Shown here: positions 7,252-14,667 of the stretch, one piece after another | How positions within the stretch are numbered: position 1 is the first letter of the stretch | How the letters are laid out: each line of letters begins with the position of its first letter | Assembly (NCBI GenBank): GCA_910588435.1 | Contig: CAJUPL010000012.1 | Coordinates: forward strand, 17,822 to 46,899 | DNA: 29,078 nucleotides | Source of the DNA: an uncultured Eggerthellaceae bacterium | Lineage (GTDB): Bacteria > Actinomycetota > Coriobacteriia > Coriobacteriales > Eggerthellaceae | Direction: 5' to 3' | The notes under the pieces: generated by a model | The model's input: only the letters and a program-made list of their open reading frames with translations | Database searches by the model: none | What the model was told of the DNA's origin: nothing | Translations under genes and position numbers: made by a program

Positions 7252-7560
7252 TGTGGGCGTTCGCATTGCCGACGCAGCTGTGCCCCCCTCAAGAGTGGGC
7301 GTCGGCATTGCCGACGCAGCTGTGCGCTAGCACAGCGAAATGAGGGCGGAAGCCCGAAATACCCGGATAGCTGGTCTGCGACAGGCTAGATGGCCTGACT
7401 GGAGGCTGGCATCCGGGTGTTCGCAGGCTCACGCCTGCGTTACGTTGCACTTGCGTGCAACTGCGCTTCCAATGGAAGCGCCCACTATTGAGGGGGGGGC
7501 AATGCTGCGGCTGCAATGCAGCCGCCCACAGGGGGAGGGCGCAATGCAGCCGCCCACAGG
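7252..7560. repeat. F1 repeat, two arms facing each other
   Basis: The left arm has GTTCGC/GCCGAC (one mismatch) and GTCGGC ATT GCCGAC, then GCTGTGC GCTA GCACAGC, GGGC GGAA GCCC and TACCCGG. The right arm is inverted: CCGGGTGTTC, GCAGGC TCAC GCCTGC, GTTAC, GTTGCAC TTGC GTGCAAC, GCTTCC AAT GGAAGC, then two GCGGCTGC-type stems ending in CCCACAGG. Read on the minus strand, the right loops are GTGA and GCAA, again G..A. The centre is shorter than in the 277-bp copies. The last repeat ends 27 bp before the NTPase ATG. Confidence 0.85.
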
Positions 7561-7587
7561 GAAAGAAAACCCTACGAGGAGGGGGAC

Positions 7588-8211
7588 ATGCTGGTCATCA
7601 TCACGGGTAACCGCCAAGTGGGGAAGACCCGCTGGCTTGAGCGATTCCTGACGCAGGCGGAGGACGCGGGCTTCACGTGCGTGGGCCTGATCTCCCCCGG
7701 CGTCTGGGAGCGAAAACCAAACGGCACGCTTGAGAAGACCGGCATCCAAGCCATCCTGCTCCCGGAAGGCACACGCCTGCAGTACGCCGTTCGACGTGAC
7801 CTGACGCCGCAGGACGGCAACGCAGACGGCTATCAGCAGTCAGACAGCGCCAAGCTTGGCTGGCGCATCCGCGACGCTGCCATCGATACCATCAACGATC
7901 ACTTCCGCGCCCTTCGCGAACGCGGCCTGACAAGCAAGGACATCCTTGTGATAGATGAGATAGGCACGCTGGAGCTCACGCACGGCAAGGGCTTCACCGC
8001 CGCGCTCGGCATGCTGGACGACCCGCCGGTCAAGGATGGAGATGCTGCCAACGCCGTCATCATCATGCGTCCGGAACTCCTGGCCACAACAGAAGAGCGG
8101 CTCACCCCGGTGTGGGGCAAGCCGCTCATCCTAGACATCTCTGACCCAGAGAGCTACCTGGGGATAGAGTCCTTGATCAGGTCGTTCAGCTCAGCGTCAG
8201 ACAGATCGTAG
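7588..8211 (+). CDS. THEP1-like P-loop NTPase
   Basis: A 207-residue protein with Walker A GNRQVGKT (residues 7-14) and Walker B followed by acidic residues in ILVIDEIGTLEL. This layout, with DEIG after the Walker B strand, matches the THEP1 nucleoside-triphosphatase family; the true cellular role of that family is poorly known. GGAGGGGGAC precedes the ATG. The frame is open further upstream, but only through repeat DNA. The position between a moeA-like gene and a molybdate-type transporter suggests a part in metal-cofactor metabolism, as an inference. The 3' end overlaps the convergent binding-protein gene by 58 bp. It could also be a diverged member of another P-loop group. Confidence 0.65.
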   Translation: MLVIITGNRQVGKTRWLERFLTQAEDAGFTCVGLISPGVWERKPNGTLEKTGIQAILLPEGTRLQYAVRRDLTPQDGNADGYQQSDSAKLGWRIRDAAIDTINDHFRALRERGLTSKDILVIDEIGTLELTHGKGFTAALGMLDDPPVKDGDAANAVIIMRPELLATTEERLTPVWGKPLILDISDPESYLGIESLIRSFSSASDRS

Positions 8212-9293
8212 TCATACAGCGTCTTGTAGTAGGACTTGGTGACGTCCTGGATGCTGTCAGAGAACTTGTCCGGGTACAGCAGGCGCGGCAGCCACTGCAG
8301 GCCCATCATCTGGTTCACGGTTGGCGGGTTGTTCAGCCAGCACCAGGGGTTGGACGGGCATAGGTAGTAGTTGTCATTCGCAACCCCGGCGATGGTCTGC
8401 CATGCCGCGTCAGAGCCCACGGAGTCATACACGGACTGCTTCTGGAAGACCACAAGGTCAGGGTTCCAGATAGCCATCTGCTCAAGGCTGATCTCATTGC
8501 CGTCGCCCTTGCCGGATGCCTTGTCCACAACAACCACGTTGTCCGCAACCATGTCCACAACGGTGCCCTGGAAGGACCCGTTCGCGATGGCGTTCAGCCC
8601 GGTGTCGCCCACAACGTATGCCATGCGCACGCGCTGATCCTCGGGGATGGTGTCCATCACGCCGGTGACCTCGTCATACGCGCTCTGCAGGTAGTCACCG
8701 ATGCGCTGCCCGCGCTCCTCTTCGCCCAAGAGCTCGCCCAGCGTGGTGTAGCCCTCGCCGTAGTCAGACAGCTTGCACTCCACGAACACGCACGGGATGC
8801 CAACCTGCTCCTGCAGCGCGTCCAGGTCCTCCTCGATCCCGTCCTTGTACTCTCCGGTGTCGATGATGACCTGCGGCCCAGCCTCCGCGATGGCCTCACG
8901 GTTCAGGTTATCCGTGGCGCCAAGCACAGCGCCGAACACGGGGTAGTCCTTGAAGCTCTCCCCGAAGATCTTCAGCTGGTCATCGTTCAGAGCCTGTGAG
9001 AGGCCAACCATCTTCTCAGGTGCGATGGTGAGCAGCACCTGCTGCGCGGTGTGTCCAGACGGCGCGATCTTGTCAATGGTGGCAGGCAGCTCAACCTCGC
9101 GCCCGCATGAATCAGTGAACGTGCGAACGCCGTCCTGCTCAGCAGCGGCGCTTGCAGAGCCGGAATCCCCTTCGCCGCCCGAGCCTGAGCCCCCCGAGCA
9201 GCCCGCCAGCGCGCCCAATGACGCCGCCAGCACGCACGCCGCACCAACAGCGGCAATGCGCTTGAGCCACCCCTTCTTTCCTCTTTCTACCAT
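8154..9293 (-). CDS. ABC transporter substrate-binding lipoprotein (molA-like)
   Basis: This is the outside-facing binding protein of a FecCD/BtuCD-type ABC importer. It is a 379-residue lipoprotein with a signal peptide ending in LAGC (Cys32), a Gly/Ser-rich linker, then a FecB/BtuF-type fold beginning with the strand FTDSCGREVELP. The stretch NPWCWLNNPPTVNQMMG near the C-terminus is characteristic of a subgroup that includes molybdate/tungstate binders. The start at 9293 has AAGGAG about eight bases upstream; a longer frame to 9353 has no support. It is third in the order permease, ATPase, binding protein. Molybdate or tungstate is inferred from the neighbouring Mop, ModE-like and MoeA-like genes; iron chelates or cobalamin are possible. 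The stop overlaps the convergent NTPase gene. Confidence 0.82.
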   Translation of the reverse strand: MVERGKKGWLKRIAAVGAACVLAASLGALAGCSGGSGSGGEGDSGSASAAAEQDGVRTFTDSCGREVELPATIDKIAPSGHTAQQVLLTIAPEKMVGLSQALNDDQLKIFGESFKDYPVFGAVLGATDNLNREAIAEAGPQVIIDTGEYKDGIEEDLDALQEQVGIPCVFVECKLSDYGEGYTTLGELLGEEERGQRIGDYLQSAYDEVTGVMDTIPEDQRVRMAYVVGDTGLNAIANGSFQGTVVDMVADNVVVVDKASGKGDGNEISLEQMAIWNPDLVVFQKQSVYDSVGSDAAWQTIAGVANDNYYLCPSNPWCWLNNPPTVNQMMGLQWLPRLLYPDKFSDSIQDVTKSYYKTLYDYDLSDAELNDLIKDSIPR

Positions 9294-9322
9294 GTGCCCT
9301 TCTCCTTTCGCTTTCTTCGCTC

Positions 9323-10105
9323 TCAACGTTCTATCTCGCTGACAGGCACGCACACGCGCACCTTGTCTCCATAGAGGGAATTGACCTCCACATCGATGCC
9401 GTACAAGCTGGAGATCAGCTCGGACGTGATCACATCATGCGGGCGCCCGTACGCGGCGATGCGGCCGCCCTTCAGCACCAGCGCCTGGTCGGAATAGAGG
9501 AACGCCTGGTCAGGGTTGTGCGTTGACTGCACGATGGACAGCCCCTCGCGCGCAAGCTGGCGAACACAGGACAGCACGCGAACGGTGTTCCCGTAGTCAA
9601 GCGCGCTGGTTGGCTCATCCATGACGATGGTGCTGGCGTTCTGCGCTATGGCGCGCGCTATCAGCACCAGCTGCTGCTCACCGCCGGAGATCTGCGTGTA
9701 GAGCCTGTTCGCGAAATCCTGGATGCCAACGCGTTCAAGCGCCTCGAACGCGCGAGCGCGCTGCTTGCAGCCGGGATTGGAGAGCATCTTGAGATCGCTC
9801 CCGGCGGCCATGAGGACCACATCCAGCACCTCGTAGTCATATACGGGCGCGTGCGACTGCGGGATGTAGGACACTTCGCGGGCGCGCTCCTTGATGGAGA
9901 GGTGGCGGATGTCCTTGCCGTTCACCAGGATGGTGCCCGTGTAGTTGGTGTTGAGCCCCAGGATACAGCGGAAGAGCGTTGACTTGCCCACGCCGTTGGG
10001 GCCAAGTACGCCCACCAGTTCGCCGTCCTCAACCGTGAAGTTGAGGCCGTCAAGCACCTTGTGGCGCCCGTAGGAGAAGCTCAAGTCCTTGACCTCGATG
10101 CTCAT
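9323..10105 (-). CDS. ABC transporter ATP-binding protein (molC-like)
   Basis: The cytoplasmic ATPase that drives the importer, 260 residues. It has Walker A GPNGVGKST (about residues 35-43), the Q-loop near SYIPQSH, the signature ISGGEQQ, Walker B TIVMDEPTSALD and a switch His in STHNPDQA. It fits the FepC/BtuD subfamily in length and sequence. The ATG overlaps the permease stop by four bases (ATGA), so translation is coupled. A 29-bp gap follows before the binding-protein gene. Confidence 0.93.
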   Translation of the reverse strand: MSIEVKDLSFSYGRHKVLDGLNFTVEDGELVGVLGPNGVGKSTLFRCILGLNTNYTGTILVNGKDIRHLSIKERAREVSYIPQSHAPVYDYEVLDVVLMAAGSDLKMLSNPGCKQRARAFEALERVGIQDFANRLYTQISGGEQQLVLIARAIAQNASTIVMDEPTSALDYGNTVRVLSCVRQLAREGLSIVQSTHNPDQAFLYSDQALVLKGGRIAAYGRPHDVITSELISSLYGIDVEVNSLYGDKVRVCVPVSEIER

Positions 10106-11139
10106 ATCTTCTTCTTTCTGGTGATCAGGAAGAGGAAGAACGGCGCGCCCACGAAGGCGGTCAGGATGCCGATGGGGATCTCTGCGGTGGTGGCAAGGCG
10201 CGCGATGTCGTCCACCACCAGCAGGAAGCCCGCGCCCATGAGCATGGAAGCGGGGATGAGCTTGCGGTAATCCGCGCCCACCAGCATGCGGCAGAGGTGC
10301 GGGATGACAAGGCCCACCCAGCCGATCATGCCGGTCACGCAGACGCTTGCGGCGGTGATCAGCGTGGCGGCCACTATGATCACCACGCGGATGGCGCGCG
10401 CGTTCACGCCCATGGTGGAGGCCTCATCGTCGCCCATGGTGAGGATGTTGATCCTCCAGCGCATGGCGAACAGGATCACGCAGCCAACCAGCATGATGGG
10501 GAACACGGTGGCGATCTTCGGGAGCGTGGCGCCGGTGACGCTGCCCATGAGCCAATAGGTGATCTCAGCCAGCTCATCCGTTGGGTCAGCCACCAGCTTC
10601 GCGTACGACACGCCCGCAGAGAAGAGCGAGCTCACCATGACGCCCGCTAGGACCACCACCATCATGTGGTTGCCCTTCGCGCGAGACGATATGAGCAGCA
10701 CCAGGAAGACCGTGAAGAGCGCCATCAGGAACGCGGTGACGGAGATCCCCCAGTTCGCGAACCCCAGCAAGATGGCTATAGCGGCGCCGAACGCGGCCCC
10801 CTGGCTAGCGCCCAGGATGTCCGGGGAGACCAGCGGGTTCTGGAACGTGCCCTGATACGCCGCGCCTGCGGTTGCCAGGCAGCAGCCTACTAAGAGCGCC
10901 AGCAGGATGCGAGGCAGGCGCACGTTGAAGAAGAGCGTCTCTTGCTGGTCTGTCCAGAAGGGCTCAACCTGGAAGAGCTTGCTGGCCAACATGCCCATTG
11001 CTTGCTCTGGATCTATGGGAAAGCGGCCAAGCATGAGCGAGGCGAAGAAGGCCACCACCAAGAAGACCACCAGGCCGATGATCACTGCCGTCGCTCTCCG
11101 CGACGCCTCAGACCTGCATGTGATCTCCGCCTTGCTCAA
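10102..11139 (-). CDS. FecCD/BtuC-type ABC transporter permease (molB-like)
   Basis: The membrane channel of the importer, 345 residues and strongly hydrophobic, with about ten predicted helices as usual for BtuC/FecD proteins. Family signatures include TFQNPLVSPDILGASQGAAFG and, in the last third, GMIGWVGLVIPHLCRMLVG, the coupling region that contacts the ATPase. The start is TTG at 11139, preceded by AAGGAG four to five bases away; no ATG upstream of the first helix is available in frame. It is the first gene of the operon. Two GGATAAT words (11174-11180 and 11191-11197) lie in the upstream region, where a promoter should be, but I cannot place clear -35 and -10 boxes. Confidence 0.92.
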   Translation of the reverse strand: MSKAEITCRSEASRRATAVIIGLVVFLVVAFFASLMLGRFPIDPEQAMGMLASKLFQVEPFWTDQQETLFFNVRLPRILLALLVGCCLATAGAAYQGTFQNPLVSPDILGASQGAAFGAAIAILLGFANWGISVTAFLMALFTVFLVLLISSRAKGNHMMVVVLAGVMVSSLFSAGVSYAKLVADPTDELAEITYWLMGSVTGATLPKIATVFPIMLVGCVILFAMRWRINILTMGDDEASTMGVNARAIRVVIIVAATLITAASVCVTGMIGWVGLVIPHLCRMLVGADYRKLIPASMLMGAGFLLVVDDIARLATTAEIPIGILTAFVGAPFFLFLITRKKKI

Positions 11140-11203
11140 AGTGCTCCTTCGCCCTCAATCTATCCTTTAATCAGGATAATACCACATTGAGGATAATCAA
11201 TTA

Positions 11204-11331
11204 TGACCTGCCGGGTCAATGACATTTCCCCGTGCTTAATGTCATTGACCAGTGCGCTTATATATGACCTAGGAAGTCAATGACATTAAGCACGGGGAAA
11301 TGTCATTGACCATTTTGGTCATATATAGGAT
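11204..11331. repeat. F4 palindromic element, full copy
   Basis: The arms at 11215-11249 and 11276-11310 are perfect 35-bp inverted repeats. Compared with the 5496 copy, the left arm has CATTTCCCC instead of CAAATCCCC and the right arm changes to match (GGGGAAATG for GGGGATTTG). The loop keeps TTATATATGACCTAGGAA. It lies between the ABC operon and the tRNA, which point away from it on opposite strands. Confidence 0.9.
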
Positions 11332-11434
11332 CACACGCGATCTTTCGCAGATGGAGAGGGGTGCCCACCCCTTGTCATTCTCGGCAAGGTGCGTGCTTCA
11401 CAACATTCGCGAACCTAGGGAATCGGAGATGCGC

Positions 11435-11440
11435 TATACT
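11435..11440 (+). promoter_or_regulatory. Possible tRNA-Gly -10 box
   Basis: TATACT lies 16 bp before the first base of the tRNA. No convincing -35 box is visible. The stretch from 11332 holds one small hairpin (AGGGGTG CC CACCCCT) and nothing else. Confidence 0.4.
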
Positions 11441-11456
11441 GCTACGCGCTTGAATT

Positions 11457-11530
11457 GCGGGCGTGATTCAATGGTAGAATTTCAGCTTCCCAAGCTGACC
11501 ACGCGGGTTCGATTCCCGTCGCCCGCTCCA
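11457..11530 (+). tRNA. tRNA-Gly (anticodon CCC)
   Basis: The acceptor stem is GCGGGCG with CGCCCGC. The D arm contains AATGGTAGAAT, the anticodon arm is TCAGC TTCCCAA GCTGA giving anticodon CCC, and the T arm is CGGG TTCGATT CCCG. The CCA end is encoded (11528-11530). It reads GGG codons. Confidence 0.96.
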
Positions 11531-11542
11531 GCTGATCTCACA

Positions 11543-11578
11543 GAACGCCTAGGCATCAACCGCCTAGGCGTTCTTTTT
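11543..11578 (+). terminator. Rho-independent terminator after tRNA-Gly
   Basis: GAACGCCTAGGC (11543-11554) pairs with GCCTAGGCGTTC (11562-11573) around a seven-base loop and is followed by TTTTT. Confidence 0.95.
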
Positions 11579-11825
11579 GTAGGCGGAGTTCGCCTTATCT
11601 TGCCCGAAGCGGGACGAAACAGCACGAAACAGCACGAGGGTTGTGGAGAGAATCCGCTGCGCCCTTCGCCTGCCAAACCGGCCTGCCATCATGCGCTCAA
11701 CGCAAACGGAGCTCCGAGCAACCGACGAAAGGCCGGCAGCCCGAAGCGTGATGATACAGGCAGCGGGGAGCAAGAGCGCGAACCGCAAGACCCCGGGCCG
11801 CGGGCCCGAGGAAAGGAAGAGAAGC
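11579..11825 (+). other. Intergenic region / possible mop leader
   Basis: About 250 bp with no convincing gene. It has a short direct repeat, ACGAAACAGC twice in a row (11614-11633), and a GC-rich hairpin CGGGCC GCG GGCCCG just before the mop ribosome binding site. That hairpin could affect translation. No clear promoter is visible. Confidence 0.35.
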
Positions 11826-12248
11826 ATGAAGATCAGCGCACGTAACCAGCTCAAGGGCACCATCAAGAACGTCCAGGAGGGTGCCGTCAACGGCGTCGTC
11901 ACCATCTGCTTGGGCGAGAACAACAAGGTCAAGGCTGACATCACCATGGAGGCCATCAAGGACCTGGGCCTGGCTGAGGGCAAAGAGGCATACGCCGTCG
12001 TGAAGGCAAGCTCGGTCATGTTCGCAACGGATGAGATCAAGGGCATCTCTGCGCGCAATCAGCTGCGCGGCACCATATGCGACGTCAAGGAAGGTGCAGT
12101 GAACGGCCACGTGACCATCCAGCTCCCAAGCGGCGACAAGGTCAAGGGCTCCATCACCAACGAGGCCATCGAGCAGCTGGGTCTCAAGGTTGGCGGCCAG
12201 GCGGTTGCCATCATCAAGGCCACCGAGGTCATGGTGGGTGTTGAGTAG
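11826..12248 (+). CDS. mop: Molbindin with two Mop domains
   Basis: Mop domains bind molybdate or tungstate at subunit interfaces; stand-alone molbindins are thought to store or buffer these oxyanions in the cytoplasm. The 140-residue protein is two tandem Mop domains (about 1-69 and 72-140). Each starts with ISARNQL(K/R)GTI and includes EGAVNG, later AI..LGL and a final AIIKA(T/S)-type strand. The repeat similarity between halves is easy to see (ISARNQLKGTI and ISARNQLRGTI). GGAAAGGAAG lies before the ATG. A terminator follows, and the ModE-like gene is convergent. It may supply the ligand-binding part that the ModE-like protein lacks. Confidence 0.93.
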   Translation: MKISARNQLKGTIKNVQEGAVNGVVTICLGENNKVKADITMEAIKDLGLAEGKEAYAVVKASSVMFATDEIKGISARNQLRGTICDVKEGAVNGHVTIQLPSGDKVKGSITNEAIEQLGLKVGGQAVAIIKATEVMVGVE

Positions 12249-12271
12249 CGCATAGCGAACTCGTTCCAACC

Positions 12272-12305
12272 AGATGCCGCATCCTCAGGGTGCGGCATCT
12301 TTGCT
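12272..12305. terminator. Terminator between mop and the modE-like gene
   Basis: AGATGCCGCA (12272-12281) pairs with TGCGGCATCT (12291-12300) and is followed by TTGCTTT, so the T run is broken. It lies between two convergent genes and may serve mop mainly. The rest, to 12412, holds nothing I recognise. Confidence 0.75.
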
Positions 12306-12412
12306 TTCCGCCATGCTTGCGAACGGCATGCCCATTGGCTGATGCGCCCTTCTAGCATTCGCTGTCTTTGCTGGGTATGGCTCTCTCGATCCCTCATGCC
12401 GCTCTGCCCTGC

Positions 12413-12817
12413 CTAATGCTCAGGCGCATTTCTAGGGAAGACGCGCTGCAAGCGGAATTCTGCATACTTGGAGATGTCTTCGGCAAGCTCTAAGTATCCT
12501 GCCAGGAGCTGTTCGCCCGCCTCTGTCAAGGTGCATCCCTTGGGCGCTTGCCTGAGGACAAGCTGTATCTGAAGCGACTCCTCGGCCTCGCCGATGATCT
12601 TCCACGCCTTGGAATACGCCATGCCCATCTCCGCAGCTGCCGCCTTGAGCGATCCGTGCTCTTTGACGCCTATGCACAGCTCCGCCACGCCTGGTCCAAA
12701 GGCCAGTCTTTCACCCGTGTTCGGGTTGAGCAAGATCAGCTTCACATCCGCCTGCAGACTGCTCAGCTCAGCGTTCAGCTGTGATGATCTGGATGCTTCT
12801 CTATCTGAGATGGTCAC
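12413..12817 (-). CDS. ModE-type DNA-binding protein without Mop domains
   Basis: A 134-residue winged-helix protein of the LysR/ModE type. The helix-turn-helix segment (about residues 45-75) reads GSLKAAAAEMGMAYSKAW, which is the hallmark of ModE N-terminal domains, followed by a wing with GCTLTEAGEQLL and a C-terminal helix. Full ModE proteins add two Mop domains that sense molybdate; here the protein ends after the DNA-binding domain, while a di-Mop protein is encoded next door. The start is GTG at 12817 with GGGAGGG upstream. It is divergent from the HTH/PBP regulator and shares its control region, where a palindrome like a ModE box is found. A split sensor is a reasonable inference; ligand-free regulation is the alternative. 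Confidence 0.88.
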   Translation of the reverse strand: MTISDREASRSSQLNAELSSLQADVKLILLNPNTGERLAFGPGVAELCIGVKEHGSLKAAAAEMGMAYSKAWKIIGEAEESLQIQLVLRQAPKGCTLTEAGEQLLAGYLELAEDISKYAEFRLQRVFPRNAPEH

Positions 12818-12880
12818 GAACTGCCCTCCCTTGCGAGCCGTCTTGCTTTCTCATTTCCCGATACGTACCGTTTCGTCACT

Positions 12881-12899
12881 GTATATCACTATCATATAC
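12881..12899. promoter_or_regulatory. Candidate ModE-like operator
   Basis: GTATAT (12881-12886) and ATATAC (12894-12899) form an inverted repeat with a seven-base spacer. This resembles the TATAT...ATATA layout of known ModE boxes. It lies in the 243-bp region between two divergent regulator genes. Confidence 0.4.
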
Positions 12900-12982
12900 G
12901 AGAATAGAGATGATATCGAACAGAAATAGATACAATCTTCGAATACATCAATAATTGAACTAAATGCCTGTACAGACGATAC

Positions 12983-12988
12983 TATAAT
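12983..12988 (+). promoter_or_regulatory. Possible -10 box of the HTH/PBP regulator gene
   Basis: TATAAT lies 72 bp before the start codon. The nearest TTGAAC (12955-12960) is 22 bp away, too far for a standard promoter, so an activator may be needed or the call may be wrong. Confidence 0.4.
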
Positions 12989-13060
12989 CAGGCAAGATGC
13001 TGTCATGCTCATTGAGTGCTATCAAGAACAAGCCTTATAGTATCCTCGTGGGAGTATATG

Positions 13061-13999
13061 ATGAATAACAACGAATCATTGAATGTGCAGGATGCTGCAA
13101 GGTTCCTCGGCGTTGGCAAGAACAAGGTCTATGACATGGTCAAAGCCAGGGAGCTCTCCTCGTATCGCATCGGGCGCAAGATACTCTTCAGGCTTGATGA
13201 CCTCCAGAGCTTCCTGGATAAGAAGCATATCATCGATCACGTTCGCGAGGATTCCCCTGAAGCATCCCTGCAAGATGCGATAGATGCCTTCAAAGGGCAG
13301 GATATGTACACCATCGCAGGTCAGGGGCTGCAGGCTGATGCGCTGGTGGATCAGCTGGAGCAGATGGGCGCCGGGGCGAAGCGCATCCGGCGCACCAGCT
13401 ATGCCGGCTTGGTGGAGCTCTATATGGGCAAGGTGGATGCGGCCGTGGTGCACCTGTATGACCAGAAGACCAATTCCTACAACGTGCCTTACGTGCAGCG
13501 GCTGGCGCCCGGGATTCCCGTTGTCGTGCTCAGGCTGATCGGGCGCGAGGTTGGGTTCGCGGTTGCGAAGGGCAACCCCAAGAAGATCTCATCATGGGGC
13601 GCGCTCTTGCGTGAAGAGGTTCGCGTTGCGAACAGGCTGCAAGGCAGCGGCGCCAGGATACTGCTGGATGAGAAGCTGCATGCTATGGACGCAGACCCAT
13701 ATGTTGTCAAGGGGTACGGGACAGCATTCGGCACGGCGAACGCGGCCATCGAGGCTGTTGAGGCGGGGATGGCAGACGTTGCCCTTGCTGACAGCAAGCT
13801 AGCAGGTGCGTTCGAAGGGATCAGCTTCATCCCGCAACAGCAAGAATGGATGGACCTGGTGATAGCGAAGCGCGAGGATGACCGCCAGCTTATCCGCCTT
13901 GTGAAGCGCGCGCTGGCCGATGACCAGTTCAAACAGACGTATGCAGCCATAACTGGCGGAGACATGAGCCATTTCGGCTCCATCGTGTACGAATGCTGA
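13061..13999 (+). CDS. HTH (excisionase-type) regulator with periplasmic-binding-like domain
   Basis: The 312-residue cytoplasmic protein has an N-terminal MerR/excisionase-like helix-turn-helix (about residues 6-55: LNVQDAARFLGVGKNKVYDM, then YRIGRKILF..DDL). From about residue 80 there is a periplasmic-binding-like domain of the type found in molybdate/tungstate regulators, with strands such as MGKVDAAVVHLYD, VGFAVAKGNPK and the GYGTAFGTANAAIEAVEAG loop. No signal peptide is present, so it senses an internal ligand, probably an oxyanion given the neighbours. The second of two adjacent ATGs is chosen because GTGGGAG is then six bases upstream. It is divergent from the ModE-like gene. Target genes are not known; the ABC operon and moeA-like gene are candidates. 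Confidence 0.82.
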   Translation: MNNNESLNVQDAARFLGVGKNKVYDMVKARELSSYRIGRKILFRLDDLQSFLDKKHIIDHVREDSPEASLQDAIDAFKGQDMYTIAGQGLQADALVDQLEQMGAGAKRIRRTSYAGLVELYMGKVDAAVVHLYDQKTNSYNVPYVQRLAPGIPVVVLRLIGREVGFAVAKGNPKKISSWGALLREEVRVANRLQGSGARILLDEKLHAMDADPYVVKGYGTAFGTANAAIEAVEAGMADVALADSKLAGAFEGISFIPQQQEWMDLVIAKREDDRQLIRLVKRALADDQFKQTYAAITGGDMSHFGSIVYEC

Positions 14000-14035
14000 C
14001 GAAATGATGACCTGATTTGCATAATTGGCGTCCTT

Positions 14036-14053
14036 GGGGCGCTCACGCGCCCC
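14036..14053 (+). terminator. Possible terminator hairpin
   Basis: GGGGCGC TCAC GCGCCCC lies 37 bp after the regulator gene and is followed only by TTACC. The TCAC loop is the same as in hairpin C of the F2 copy at 16694, so it may be a lone repeat hairpin instead. Confidence 0.45.
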
Positions 14054-14074
14054 TTACCGTAGCGCCCCACCCAA

Positions 14075-14507
14075 GAGTGGGCGCTTGCATTGCAAGCGCA
14101 GCTGTGCGCTAGCACAGCGTAACTTGCCCGACAGGGCAAGAACACCCGGAGAGAGGATATGGGTTGGGCAAGGTGGCCTGACGCAGATGACCTAGCTGGG
14201 AAGGTGAGGAAGCAACCCTTGAGGGGTTGCATATGGGATCCTTGGCCTGGAGCTGGTTTGAGCCAGGCTAGATGGCCTGGCCTGAGACTGGGTGCCGGGT
14301 GTTCGCAGGCTATCGCCTGCGTTACGCATTGCTGGCGCAATGCTGCGTCTCCAATGGAGACGCCCACTATTAAGGGGGGGAGCAATGCTGCGCTTGCAAT
14401 GCAGCCGCCCACAGGAGAGGAAGGGGGGGGGCAATGCTGCGCTTGCAATGCAGCTGCCCACAGGTAAAGGGGGCCAATGTTGCGCTTGCAATGCAGTAGC
14501 CCACAGG
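14075..14507 (-). repeat. F1 repeat, full copy left of ohyA
   Basis: A complete F1 element with arms facing the centre. Left arm: GCTTGC ATT GCAAGC, GCTGTGC GCTA GCACAGC, GTAAC, CTTGCCC GACA GGGCAAG, ACACCCGG. Centre: a GCAACCC/GGGTTGC-type hairpin. Right arm, inverted: CCGGGTGTTC, GCAGGC TATC GCCTGC, GCATTGC TGGC GCAATGC, GTCTCC AAT GGAGAC, then three further GCTTGC-type stems separated by G-tracts. Bases 14097-14373 match 16766-17042 in reverse complement with no difference that I can find. The open frame running through it is a by-product of the repeat. Bases 14508-14667 hold nothing else I recognise except the ohyA ribosome binding site. Confidence 0.9.
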
Positions 14508-14667
14508 TAAGGGATGGCAGGTGGCTGCTCTTGAGGTGTCTCATCTTGCAACAAGGGGAACGCACCGCTAACGCTTTCGATACGTTTCTCGCGGAACCGC
14601 ATTCGCGTTCCTGCTAAGTGCAATCCTTTCTTGCATGCACATATACCCACATGGAAGAAGGGTTCGA

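Noticed and set aside
7516..7587. Upstream extension of the THEP1-like NTPase
   Set aside because: The extension translates F1 repeat stems; the ATG at 7588 has a good ribosome site and starts right at the P-loop strand.
11457..11578. tRNA-Gly as an attachment site of an integrated element
   Set aside because: No integrase and no duplicated tRNA 3' end are seen in the window.
14159..14467. Protein frame that recurs at 16624-16980 on the other strand
   Set aside because: The identical translation is due to the 277-bp inverted F1 repeat, not a conserved protein; the hairpin pattern explains the sequence better.
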